Below are positions 33,477 through 41,896 of a stretch of DNA of 64,000 nucleotides, in pieces. Where the stretch lies: assembly GCF_036346615.1 (NCBI RefSeq), contig NZ_CP107836.1, positions 4,960,001 to 5,024,000 of the forward strand. The letters are read 5' to 3'. A program made the position numbers and the translations under genes. Positions within the stretch are counted from its first letter, which is position 1; each line of letters opens with the position of its first letter. Source of the DNA: Streptomyces sp. NBC_00523 (lineage in GTDB: Bacteria; Actinomycetota; Actinomycetes; Streptomycetales; Streptomycetaceae). The notes below the pieces were generated by a model. It saw only the letters and a program-made list of their open reading frames with translations. It was not told the origin of the DNA and searched no databases.

Positions 33477-34520
33477 CTAGAGCGTCAGCCAGCCACGCGA
33501 AGCCGCCTGTACGCCGGCCTGGAAGCGGGTCTCCGCCTTCAGCTCCTGCATCAGGCGGCTGATGCGTCGGCGGACCGTGTGGACGTGCACCTCCAGGCGA
33601 CGGGCTATCGCCTCGTCCTTCAGGCCGGAGGACAGCATCGTCAGCAGCTCCCGGTCCTCGTCCGTGACCTGGCCGTTGTCGACCGAGCCGATCGGTACGG
33701 CCCGCTCCCACACCGCCTCGAACAGCGGCACCAGCGCGTTGCTCAGCAGTGCGTCGCTGACCACCAGGGCGGTGGCGGTGGGGTCGGCCGCGTCGGTCGG
33801 CGGGAGCAGCGTCATCCGGCGGTCGACGGTGATCAGCTTCGTCGGCAGGGCCATGCCGAGCCGGATCTGCACCCCCTCCGCGGCCAGCACGTTCAGCCCG
33901 CGCGCCCGCCCGTGGAAGCTCAGCCCCTCCCGGTCGACCACGGCCCGCACGCGCACCCCGCGCCGGACCGGCTCGGCCATGTTGATCGGCTCGGGCATGC
34001 CGTCCGGCTCGCTCGCTGCGTACGGGGGGCGGTCCAGGAGGGCCACCTCCTCGGTCGCGGACACCACCAGCGAGGTGACCCGCTCGGCGATCGCCTTACG
34101 CCCCCGCAGCGTCTCGATCCCCAGGGTGCGCGGGGTGTGCGAGGCGGACATGAGCTGCGCGGCGATCCGGTCCACGGAGCCGGTCAGCTCCTCCAACTCC
34201 GCCTCGCGTCGCAGGAGTTCTGCCTGGTGCAGATGGATGAGGTTGCGCAGCGCGGTGGCCGGGGCGTCCGGGACCGGCAGCCCGGAGCCCCGGGCGGGGC
34301 GGGTGAAGCCGCGCTCGGCGAGGCGGTCCAGCGCGTGGCGGAGCTGCCGGGGCGAGAGACCGACGCCCTGGGCGAGAGCGGTCCGGGTGGTGTTGCCGGG
34401 GGTGTTCAACAGCGCCTCGTACACCCGGAGTTCGTCCGCGCCGAGCCCGAGGGCCTGCCACTGTTCGTCCAGATCAGCCCATTTCACCAGCCGATTTTCG
34501 CCGCTGCCTGTAGGCCACAC
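33477..34520 (-). CDS. TrmB-like/LuxR C-terminal helix-turn-helix regulator
   Basis: A 347-residue regulator. The N-terminal winged helix resembles TrmB (LGADELRVYEALLNTPGNTT, GLSPRQLRHALDRLAERGFT). A coiled segment (QAELLRREAELEELTGSVD) and a phospholipase-D-like sensory region follow. The C-terminal LuxR-type HTH has SGLKDEAIARRLEVHVHTVR near residue 310. This two-HTH architecture is common in Streptomyces, where members regulate proteases or metabolites. It is divergent from the M4 protease gene with a 114-bp gap and may control it. Confidence 0.85.
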   Translation of the reverse strand: MWPTGSGENRLVKWADLDEQWQALGLGADELRVYEALLNTPGNTTRTALAQGVGLSPRQLRHALDRLAERGFTRPARGSGLPVPDAPATALRNLIHLHQAELLRREAELEELTGSVDRIAAQLMSASHTPRTLGIETLRGRKAIAERVTSLVVSATEEVALLDRPPYAASEPDGMPEPINMAEPVRRGVRVRAVVDREGLSFHGRARGLNVLAAEGVQIRLGMALPTKLITVDRRMTLLPPTDAADPTATALVVSDALLSNALVPLFEAVWERAVPIGSVDNGQVTDEDRELLTMLSSGLKDEAIARRLEVHVHTVRRRISRLMQELKAETRFQAGVQAASRGWLTL

Positions 34521-34634
34521 AAGTGTGCACGTACAGAAGTCTGCAGGTGGAACGCATTGTTCACATCCCGCTCCGGGTCTTCCATGTCGGCATCCGATAA
34601 CCGTTCACGCCTTTGTGGCAACCGGAGGAACACC

Positions 34635-37499
34635 GTGCGGACTTCAGTACGCAGACGAGCAGCTGGCTCCCAGGGGCGCCGCACCGGCGTCGTTGTCGGC
34701 CAGGGCATAGCCGCGCTGCTGGCCACGGCGGGCCTGATGGCCACCGCCATGCCGGCAGCGCACGCCGACACCGCCGCGGCCGCCCCCGCCGCGTCCGACA
34801 CCACGCCCGGCAGCGAGACCGACACCCCCTCGCTCGTGACCGGTCTGCACGAGGAGGTCGCCGCCACCGGCAGCGCGGCCGACGCGGCCCGGGGCCACCT
34901 CAAGGCGAAGAAGGGCCGCTACCACATCGCCGACACCTCGGCCCAGGACCTGGCCTCCGTCGGGACCACCACCGAGAAGGGCGGCAAGGAGACGGTCCGC
35001 CTCCAGCAGAAGTACAAGGGCGTCGAGGTCCTCGGCGGCCAGTACCTCGTCCGGATGACCAAGAAGGACGGCAAGCGCGCCGTCACCGGCACCTCCGGCA
35101 ACTACTTCACCAAGCTGAAGCTGGACACGGTCGCCCCGAAGGTATCCGAGAAGACCGCGATCGAGCGCGCGGTCGGCGCGGTCGCCGCGAAGTACAGTGA
35201 CGGCCTCCTCCGCGCCCCGGCCAAGGGGCAGAAGGCCGCCACGGCCGACTTCAAGGGCACGGCCGGCGACGTCACCATCCTTCCGCAGGGCACCGGCGTG
35301 CTGACCCGCCACATCACCGTCACGGGCACCAACCCGGCCGACGGTTCGGCGGTCCAGCAGGAGGTGTACATCGACGGGCACTCCGGCTTCCCCGTCATGC
35401 AGTACAGCGGCATCCAGACCTTCGGCGCGCAGAACACGACCGCCGGCGCGACGCAGGGTGCGACGGCCCCCTCAGACGCCTCCACCGACGCCGCCGACCA
35501 GTTGATCGTCAAGGGCAGCGGTGTCCGCTACAACGGCCAGAAGGTCGACATCAATCTGTACAAGGACACCACCGGTGCCCTGCAGATGATCGACTACAGC
35601 AAGCGGGCCGCAGACTCCCCGTACGAGGGCCCCATGATCGCCACGTACGACGCGCGCGGCCATGAGGCGTCCAGCGCATCCGGTGGCTGGCCCGTCGGCA
35701 TCAAGACGTTCCGGCCGGAGAGCCCCGAGCTCGGCGAGGACTACACCAACTCCGGTGCCGTGGACGCCCACTGGGCGGCCGGTAAGGTCTACGACTACTA
35801 CAAGAACCACTTCGGCCGGAAGAGCCTGGACGGCAAGGACGGCTTCATCTACTCCCTGGTCGGAGTCGTCAGCAACGGCCAGCCGTACAACAACGCCTTC
35901 TGGGACGGCACCAAGATGGTGTACGGCCAGGGCGGCGGCGACTTCCGCACCTTCTCCGCCGACACCGACGTCGTCGGCCACGAGATGACGCACGGCGTCG
36001 TCACCCACACCGCGAACCTGGTCTACGCGGGCCAGTCCGGCGCGATGAACGAGGCGCTCGCGGACTACTTCGGCAACGCCATCGACCTGGAGGCCAACGG
36101 CCAGTCGATGGACGACCCGGACGCCGGTCTCCTCGGCGAGGACCTGTGCACGACGCTCAGCCCGCGCGAGTGCGCCCTGCGCGACCTGAACGACGGCGCC
36201 ACCACGTCGAAGAACTTCATCGGCGTCACGTACGGCGGTGACAGCGGTGGAGTCCACCTCAACTCCACGATCTTCTCCGGCGCCCTGTGGGACATGCGCC
36301 AGGACCTCGGCGCGGAGCTCGCCGACCAGATCGTCTACCGCGCGCTCTCCGCGTACATGACCCCCCTGGACGGCTTCACCGAGGGCCGCGCCGCGGTCAT
36401 CGCCGCCGCGCAGGAGCTGGGCGCCACCAAGGCGCAGCTGAAGATCGTCAAGCGGTCCTTCGACGCCCACGGCATCGTTCCCGGCTGGGAGAAGGCCCTC
36501 GGCGTCGACACCGACACGATCCTCTCCAAGGTCAACATCGCCGGCACCGGCGTTGGCGCCGGCGGCGGCAAGTACGCCGTCTCCCGCTCCAACGAGGACG
36601 GCAGCGAGCCGTACTCGGTGTGGCTGGGCAACACCTCCGGCAAGGGCCGGCCGCAGCTGGTCAGCGCCAACAACGGTGACTACAACGTCTACGCCAACAC
36701 GGACGGCAAGACGGTGGTCTGGGCCGACTATGCCTACGACGCCGTACGGATCATGGCGCGTCCCGTCAAGGGCGGCCTCACCAAGATGATCGACGGCATC
36801 GGCAGCAACATCTCGGGCCTTGTCGTGAACGGCGACTGGGTCGCGTACACCGCGACCAACCCGCAGTTCGGCGTCACGAACGTCCGCTACGTCAACATGA
36901 AGACCGGCGAGGTCGGCCTGGTCGACGGCGGTCTTCCGTACCGCGTCTCGGGCCTGCCCTCGATCAGGGACGGCAAGATCTCCTACGTCGCGCTGACTCC
37001 CGACACGAACGGCGACGCCACGCTCGACGTCCGGGTCTTCGATGGCGCCACCGGCAGGACGACGAAGATGCCGGTGTCCGACACGGCCATGGGCGTGGGC
37101 CAGACCGCGATCACCGACGACGGCGTCTTCTGGATCGAGGACGACGACATCACCGACGACGGCCAGGCCGCGGTGCGCCGCGCGAACCTCGACGGCTCGA
37201 ACCCGGTCACCGTCACCCCGGAGTCGGGCGAAGGCGCCCTCTACGCCTACTCCCTGACGGCCTCGGACGACGCGGTCAACGTCTCGACCGTCCTCCCGGC
37301 CACCTGGTGGGCCAACGACACGATGATGAAGCTGTACCAGGTCGCGCCCGACGGCAAGGGCGGCCCGCAGCGCGTCTCCTGCAACCGCGGCGAGCAGGCA
37401 CTCGCCTCCGCCGACGAGGGCACCCGCGTCCTGTGGCTGGACGGCACGACCGGCTACACCAACCTGGTCAAGCGCGACCGCCCGGCGGGCAAGTGCTGA
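34635..37499 (+). CDS. Secreted thermolysin-like M4 metalloprotease with beta-propeller C-terminus
   Basis: A 954-residue secreted enzyme from GTG 34635, where GGAGGAA lies four bases upstream. A long Arg-rich signal peptide ends near AMPAAHAD. Then come an FTP/PepSY propeptide (about 60-260) and the M4 catalytic domain (about 285-600): HEMTH with His449, Glu450, His453, zinc ligand Glu473 in NEALADYFG, and the acid/base His541 in GGVHLNS. Residues about 610-954 form repeated beta segments like a TolB-type propeller (NEDGSEPYSVWLGNTSGKGR), an uncommon addition. The open frame upstream to 33408 is antisense to the regulator and not part of it. Confidence 0.92.
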   Translation: MRTSVRRRAAGSQGRRTGVVVGQGIAALLATAGLMATAMPAAHADTAAAAPAASDTTPGSETDTPSLVTGLHEEVAATGSAADAARGHLKAKKGRYHIADTSAQDLASVGTTTEKGGKETVRLQQKYKGVEVLGGQYLVRMTKKDGKRAVTGTSGNYFTKLKLDTVAPKVSEKTAIERAVGAVAAKYSDGLLRAPAKGQKAATADFKGTAGDVTILPQGTGVLTRHITVTGTNPADGSAVQQEVYIDGHSGFPVMQYSGIQTFGAQNTTAGATQGATAPSDASTDAADQLIVKGSGVRYNGQKVDINLYKDTTGALQMIDYSKRAADSPYEGPMIATYDARGHEASSASGGWPVGIKTFRPESPELGEDYTNSGAVDAHWAAGKVYDYYKNHFGRKSLDGKDGFIYSLVGVVSNGQPYNNAFWDGTKMVYGQGGGDFRTFSADTDVVGHEMTHGVVTHTANLVYAGQSGAMNEALADYFGNAIDLEANGQSMDDPDAGLLGEDLCTTLSPRECALRDLNDGATTSKNFIGVTYGGDSGGVHLNSTIFSGALWDMRQDLGAELADQIVYRALSAYMTPLDGFTEGRAAVIAAAQELGATKAQLKIVKRSFDAHGIVPGWEKALGVDTDTILSKVNIAGTGVGAGGGKYAVSRSNEDGSEPYSVWLGNTSGKGRPQLVSANNGDYNVYANTDGKTVVWADYAYDAVRIMARPVKGGLTKMIDGIGSNISGLVVNGDWVAYTATNPQFGVTNVRYVNMKTGEVGLVDGGLPYRVSGLPSIRDGKISYVALTPDTNGDATLDVRVFDGATGRTTKMPVSDTAMGVGQTAITDDGVFWIEDDDITDDGQAAVRRANLDGSNPVTVTPESGEGALYAYSLTASDDAVNVSTVLPATWWANDTMMKLYQVAPDGKGGPQRVSCNRGEQALASADEGTRVLWLDGTTGYTNLVKRDRPAGKC

Positions 37500-37520
37500 C
37501 CTGACTCCGCACCACCTAAG

Positions 37521-37552
37521 CGGCCGGACCCCTGTCGGCGGGGGCCCGGCCG
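37521..37552. terminator. Terminator after the M4 protease
   Basis: CGGCCGGACCCC pairs with GGGGCCCGGCCG (one mismatch) over an 8-nt loop between convergent genes. Confidence 0.7.
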
Positions 37553-37622
37553 CCGGTGTTCCACGCCGGATCCCGGAGCAGGCGGGCCGCCTTCCCTTTG
37601 AAGGCGTCGGTCCGTGCCGGGC

Positions 37623-38669
37623 TCAGGGCCGTCGGGACTCGTCGCGATACCTGCGCAGCCGGGGGCTCCGTACGGCGGGCAGCCCGGCCAACGTGTCCGT
37701 GAAAGCGCGGCGATGGGGCGTCAGCGGGCGCCAAGGGCGCGGCGGCAGGGGGTAGTCGTCGCGCAGTACGCCCTCCGGGAGAATCCCCGTCGCGGGCAGG
37801 GGCGAGGTCTCGCCCGGGTGAGCGAGGTAGGCCCAGACTCCGCTGTCCAGCGGTGCCACGGCGTCGTCGTCACCGAGTGGGCGCCAGGGCGCGCCCGTAA
37901 GGGGATGGCGGGGGACGAGGAGGACGTCGGGGCGGAGCCGGGGTGTGGGGACCCCCGGGCCGGCCAGCCCCACGGACCGGGCTCCGGGCCCGGGGGGCAG
38001 GTAGCGGTCGACGGCGTGACGCAGCAGGTCGGCGACGGGGCCGGAAGGGAGCGTCACCGGGCACCCTTCGGTGGTCGCCACGAGGTGGGCCAGCGCTACC
38101 CCGACCGCCGCCTCCCAGCGGCGACTCCATGACCCGTCGGGTTCGACGGGTGTGACGCGGTGTTCGGCGCGCTCCAGATCGGCCCAGCCAGGAGCCGGAC
38201 CGGCCGGGTGTCCCGAGGGGCGGCGGGCGACCGCGTCCGGCTCCAGCCACACCTCCTGCCATGATCCGCAGTCGTCCATGCGGGTGGCCACGGCCCGCCC
38301 GCACCCCTCGCACGCCAGATTGGGACCGTCCCGGCCGTCCAGCCCCTGGCAGTAGCCCGCGCACCTCTCGGGGATCAGGACCATGGACCGTGAGTCGCCG
38401 GGGGCGATGACGATCCTGTTCCGCGCGCCGAAGGAGACCGCGGGGACGGGGGCGTAAACACCCTGCCGCGCGGCCTCGTCCTCCCCGACCTCCTCCCACA
38501 ACCTCCAGGGCGGTCCAGTGGGCCGGGGGTCCACGGCGTACGTGGCAGGCTCCATCAGCGGCGGATGGAGTTCCTCCCAGGCTCCATAGTGCGTGTGGAC
38601 GGGGAGGGCGACCCGGGACACCGGCGCCGTCAGCTCCGTACCGCACTCGGCACACACGAAGACGTCCAA
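37623..38669 (-). CDS. Uncharacterised Streptomyces protein with N-terminal zinc-ribbon-like cysteines
   Basis: A 348-residue protein from TTG 38669 (LDVFVCAECGTELTAPVSRV), with AAGGAAG upstream. Cysteines at FVCAECG, ERCAGYCQG and LACEGCGR suggest metal binding in the first 130 residues. The rest is proline- and tryptophan-rich without a recognised domain. There is no signal peptide. I recognise it only as a protein widespread in Streptomyces, of unknown function. It is convergent with the M4 protease gene. Confidence 0.65.
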   Translation of the reverse strand: MDVFVCAECGTELTAPVSRVALPVHTHYGAWEELHPPLMEPATYAVDPRPTGPPWRLWEEVGEDEAARQGVYAPVPAVSFGARNRIVIAPGDSRSMVLIPERCAGYCQGLDGRDGPNLACEGCGRAVATRMDDCGSWQEVWLEPDAVARRPSGHPAGPAPGWADLERAEHRVTPVEPDGSWSRRWEAAVGVALAHLVATTEGCPVTLPSGPVADLLRHAVDRYLPPGPGARSVGLAGPGVPTPRLRPDVLLVPRHPLTGAPWRPLGDDDAVAPLDSGVWAYLAHPGETSPLPATGILPEGVLRDDYPLPPRPWRPLTPHRRAFTDTLAGLPAVRSPRLRRYRDESRRP

Positions 38670-38803
38670 GCAGCTTCTTCCTTACTCGTAGTTGCGAGAT
38701 GCCGGGAGATCATGCCTTCTCAAGGAGGTCGAAGGGAACGCCGTGGCCGGGGCCGCCTTGTCCGGGCCCTCGCCGAGGGCCGAGGGCGCAGATCAAGGGA
38801 ATT

Positions 38804-38817
38804 CTGGTCCAGACCAG
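38804..38817. promoter_or_regulatory. dre site upstream of the GH64 glucanase gene
   Basis: CTGGTCCAGACCAG, a perfect palindrome with one change from CTGGTCTAGACCAG, the dre consensus. It lies 126 bp before the glucanase start. Confidence 0.8.
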
Positions 38818-38863
38818 CCGATTGACGTGTCCCTGACCCATCGATACGCTCCAGGAACTCTGG

Positions 38864-38877
38864 TGAGAGCGCTCTCA
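38864..38877. promoter_or_regulatory. LacI-type operator upstream of the GH64 glucanase gene
   Basis: TGAGAGCGCTCTCA, a perfect 14-bp palindrome with the CG centre of LacI-family operators such as the CebR site TGGGAGCGCTCCCA. No LacI gene is in the window. Confidence 0.65.
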
Positions 38878-38942
38878 AAGCTGCTTCGGGCGTCTCGCGC
38901 CGGCTACCTCCGCAGCACGGCCTTCCGGATGAGGAGTAGAGC

Positions 38943-40178
38943 TTGTCTGCCAACCTTCCTTCCGCACCCCGTACGCGCCGAGCCCGCCGCCCCAGGGCCG
39001 CCGCCCTGGTCGCAGCGCTCGCGCTGGCGGGCGGATGCCTCGTCGCCACCCAGGTCACCGCCGCCACCGAGGCCGCGGCCGTCCCCGCGACCATCCCGCT
39101 CACGCTCACCAACAACTCAGGGCGGGGCGAGCAGGTCTACGTCTACGTCATCGGCACCGAACTCTCTTCGGGGCGCCAGGGCTGGGCCAACGCGAACGGC
39201 ACCTTCCATCCGTGGCCCGCCGGGGGCAACCCCCCGACGCCCGCTCCCGACGCGTCCATCGCCGGGCCGGCCAACGGGCAGGCGAAGACGATCCGGATGC
39301 CGAAGTTCTCCGGCCGGGTCTACTTCTCCTACGGGCAGAAGCTGGTCTTCAAGCTCACCACCGGCGGTCTGGTGCAGCCCGCGGTGCAGAACCCGAGCGA
39401 CCCGAACGCGAACATCCTCTTCAACTGGACCGAGTACACGCTCAACGACGCCGGCCTGTGGATCAACAGCACCCAGGTCGACATGTTCTCCGCCCCTTAC
39501 GCGGTCGGGGTGAAGCGCCCGAACGGCACCACCCTGAGTACGGGCCACCTCAAGCCCGGTGGCTACAAGGCGTTCTTCGACTCCCTGCGCAGCCAGTCCG
39601 GTGGCTGGGGCGGGCTCATCAGGACCCGTTCCGACGGGACGATCCTGCGGGCGCTCGCACCCGGCCATGGCATCGAGGCAGGGGCGCTGCCGGCCTCCGT
39701 CATGAACGACTACGTCAACCGCGTATGGAGCAAGTACTCCTCGCAGACGCTGACCGTCCAGCCGTTCGCGGACCAGCCGAACACGAAGTACTTCGGACGG
39801 GTCCAGGGCAACACCATGAACTTCACCAACAGTTCGGGAGCGGTCGTCACCAGCTTCCAGAAGCCCGACTCGGACAGCATCTTCGGCTGCTACAAGCTCC
39901 TCGACGCGCCCAACGACCTGGTCCGGGGACCCATCTCCCGTACTCTCTGCGCCGGTTACAACAGGTCGACGCTGCTGAGCAACCCCAACCAGCCGGACGC
40001 GAATGACGCGAACTTCTACAAGGACGCGGTCACCAATCACTACTCCGCCAAGATCCACGCCCAGATGGCCGACGGCAAGGCGTACGGCTTCGCCTTCGAC
40101 GACGTCGGCGCGCACGAATCACTCGTGCACGACGGCGACCCGCAGCAGGCGTACATCACGCTGGACCCGTTCAACTAG
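38943..40178 (+). CDS. Secreted GH64 beta-1,3-glucanase
   Basis: A 411-residue protein from TTG 38943 (GGATGAGGAG upstream). An Arg-rich signal peptide (residues 1-45, TRRARRPRAAALVAALALAG) is followed by the GH64 thaumatin-like domain. Typical features are IPLTLTNNSGRGEQVYVYVI, the acidic segment ILFNWTEYTLND and SIFGCYKLLDAPNDLV. It hydrolyses laminarin-type glucans of fungal walls. A dre site and a LacI-type palindrome upstream suggest dual control by chitin and glucan availability. The gene ends just before the decayed integrase at the island border. Confidence 0.9.
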   Translation: MSANLPSAPRTRRARRPRAAALVAALALAGGCLVATQVTAATEAAAVPATIPLTLTNNSGRGEQVYVYVIGTELSSGRQGWANANGTFHPWPAGGNPPTPAPDASIAGPANGQAKTIRMPKFSGRVYFSYGQKLVFKLTTGGLVQPAVQNPSDPNANILFNWTEYTLNDAGLWINSTQVDMFSAPYAVGVKRPNGTTLSTGHLKPGGYKAFFDSLRSQSGGWGGLIRTRSDGTILRALAPGHGIEAGALPASVMNDYVNRVWSKYSSQTLTVQPFADQPNTKYFGRVQGNTMNFTNSSGAVVTSFQKPDSDSIFGCYKLLDAPNDLVRGPISRTLCAGYNRSTLLSNPNQPDANDANFYKDAVTNHYSAKIHAQMADGKAYGFAFDDVGAHESLVHDGDPQQAYITLDPFN

Positions 40179-40234
40179 ACCTTCTGTCCTGGAGGGTTGG
40201 TGACAGGTTTCACGGTGGCGCGATCCTGACCGAG

Positions 40235-40293
40235 CGAGGGCCTTCCGGGTCGGTGCGGATGGCGGCATCTGTACCGAACCCGGAAGGCCCTCG
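40235..40293 (+). terminator. Terminator after the GH64 gene
   Basis: CGAGGGCCTTCCGGGT pairs perfectly with ACCCGGAAGGCCCTCG across a 27-nt loop. Confidence 0.7.
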
Positions 40294-40359
40294 TGTTCCA
40301 CCGCCAAGGAGGCCGGCGTCTCGCTCGGCGCCCATGAGGCGGAGGCGGTCACTACCGCC

Positions 40360-40520
40360 CGTCGAGCTGCCGCACATGGTGACCCGCGGCACTTCTACGT
40401 GGCCGGGGGCAAAGAAGACCGCACCCGGTCCGCGATGGACGCCGTTCTCGGCGGCCTGCGGACCGGGTGCGGCACGTTAGGGAGTCCGACCAGTGAAACC
40501 GCAGGTCAGACGGCCTCTAA
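40360..40520 (+). pseudogene. Decayed 3' end of a tyrosine integrase
   Basis: The sequence is closely similar to the last part of the intact integrase gene (58,115-58,378), with two internal deletions. One removes about seven bases within the HDLRH motif; a larger one removes the LGH and catalytic-Tyr region. The tail CCGCAGGTCAGACGGCCT is shared before both att sites. It cannot encode an enzyme. It lies outside the left att repeat, so it descends from a different, earlier element. Confidence 0.85.
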
Positions 40521-40521
40521 A

Positions 40522-40548
40522 CAGAGATCAGGCCTTCTTGGTCTCCTA
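40522..40548. other. attL-like repeat of the sodN island
   Basis: CAGAGATCA-G-GCCTTCTTGG then TCTCC matches the right-end repeat at 58380-58407 except for isolated bases. GCCTTCTTGGTCTCC is the conserved 15-bp core and encodes the last residues of SodN (ETKKA) on the minus strand. Confidence 0.8.
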
Positions 40549-40804
40549 GTAACGGGCCGGGTCGGTGACCTGCGGGGATCATTCCTGCGGGGCGCTGACC
40601 TGGCCTTTTACTGATGGCTAGCGATGGGGGATGACGGACTTGATCGGGTGTCTCGCGGACTGTGTGCGGACTGATGTCGGCTCGGCAGCGACTCAGTGCG
40701 CGCTTTCAACGTGGCACTGATCGGTTACGTGCTGCATCATGCAACGCACGAGACGTGGTGCCGTCCAGAGAGGTCGTCGCGGACCAGGGCGGCGCTGGCT
40801 TCGC
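40549..40804. other. 256-bp region with no recognised feature
   Basis: Between the left att repeat and the DUF4238-like gene. No coding frame or clear hairpin. It contains a 12-base stretch (GGCCGGGTCGGT, 40555-40566) also present inside sodN, possibly a remnant of an older sodN copy or chance. Confidence 0.4.
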
Positions 40805-41896
40805 TTACGCCGTGGATCCGGGCGTATAGCCCTGGAGGAATGCTGGCGCGACCAGTTGCTGCCGTTTCAGCAGGCCAGGCAGCTCCCGTGCGAGCTTAGG
40901 GTGGGTTTGCTTCCACTGGGGAGAGTGCGCCACAAACTCCCGGCTGTTAAACACGGTGAGCCGGTTGATGGCGGCCACATCCAGGCGGGATACCTCGTCC
41001 GGGTCACGGGAGATGATGAGGGCGAGGCTGCTGCCGAGCGGCACTGTGATCCGCCGGAAGTTGGTGAAACCGATACCAACGCCATGATCGAAGAAGCCGG
41101 TAGGTATGCGGGGAGGTGGGGTGCCCACGATCCCTGACATGCACAGAGGGTTGTCGCTGACGATCAGTCCGCCGCCGCGTGGCCGGTAGCACGCCCAGTG
41201 CATGCCGTCTGATAGCAGGACCGACACGAGGTGGTTCCACTGGTCTTTGTAGTGGGCATCCTCGTCGTTGCGTGCCTGCCATGGCCAGATTACCGACTGG
41301 GCGATCAGGCGCATCATGCTGGACTGGATCTCTTCCTCGGTCACGTCGTAGTCGTCGACGCCCATGGACTCGTTGACGACGTGCCGTAGAAAGCGGCTGC
41401 GCTGCCATTGCAGGGCCAACAGCCAAGCCAGAGCCTCCCGCGCATGCTCGCACACGGCACGCTCACGGCGTTGCACAAGTTCCTTGACGACGGTGGCGGC
41501 CTGCCCTTCGATGTCGCCCATAGCCGCTTCCATCGACGAGTGGTCAGGCTCTTGCCCAGGCCGGTAGATCGAATGCCCGTACTTGCGCTGGCCTGTCTCT
41601 TTCACATTCCTTTGGAAGGCACGTCCGCTGGTCCATTGATGCACGCTGTAACGGTGGCTCTGACGGTTGCGGAGCCCACTCTCCAACGTAAGGATGACGT
41701 TGGAGGGCGCGGTCATGTGGTTGCGGATGAGACAGGATCTGTAAAAGATCTGCCAGGGCTTCAGCCGTGCCGCGTTCGCAAGGAGATCGGGCTTGCGTGA
41801 GGGCGCGGATGGGTGAGCTCCCACAGGGCGGACGTCGCAGGCCGGTGGCGACGTGAGGGCTGGCGCCAGGTCAGTCCCAGGGGAGTGATCGGACAA
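40805..41896 (-). CDS. DUF4238-like protein, last gene of the island module
   Basis: The frame is 363 residues from TTG 41896; an in-frame ATG at residue 61 may be a better start. The central and C-terminal parts fit DUF4238: FLRHVVNESMGVDDYDVTEE, then GGGLIVSDNPLCMSG, FRRITVPLGSSLALII and AINRLTVFNSREFVAHSP. The usual N-terminal RxHxVP-type motif is not visible, so the start may be decayed. The first codons overlap the end of the methylase gene by 26 bp. DUF4238 proteins have no proven activity; some occur beside defence genes. Confidence 0.55.
   Translation of the reverse strand: MSDHSPGTDLAPALTSPPACDVRPVGAHPSAPSRKPDLLANAARLKPWQIFYRSCLIRNHMTAPSNVILTLESGLRNRQSHRYSVHQWTSGRAFQRNVKETGQRKYGHSIYRPGQEPDHSSMEAAMGDIEGQAATVVKELVQRRERAVCEHAREALAWLLALQWQRSRFLRHVVNESMGVDDYDVTEEEIQSSMMRLIAQSVIWPWQARNDEDAHYKDQWNHLVSVLLSDGMHWACYRPRGGGLIVSDNPLCMSGIVGTPPPRIPTGFFDHGVGIGFTNFRRITVPLGSSLALIISRDPDEVSRLDVAAINRLTVFNSREFVAHSPQWKQTHPKLARELPGLLKRQQLVAPAFLQGYTPGSTA

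Noticed and set aside
33408..34634. Upstream extension of the M4 protease frame
   Set aside because: Antisense to the TrmB/LuxR regulator; the true start is the GTG at 34635 with a ribosome site and signal peptide.
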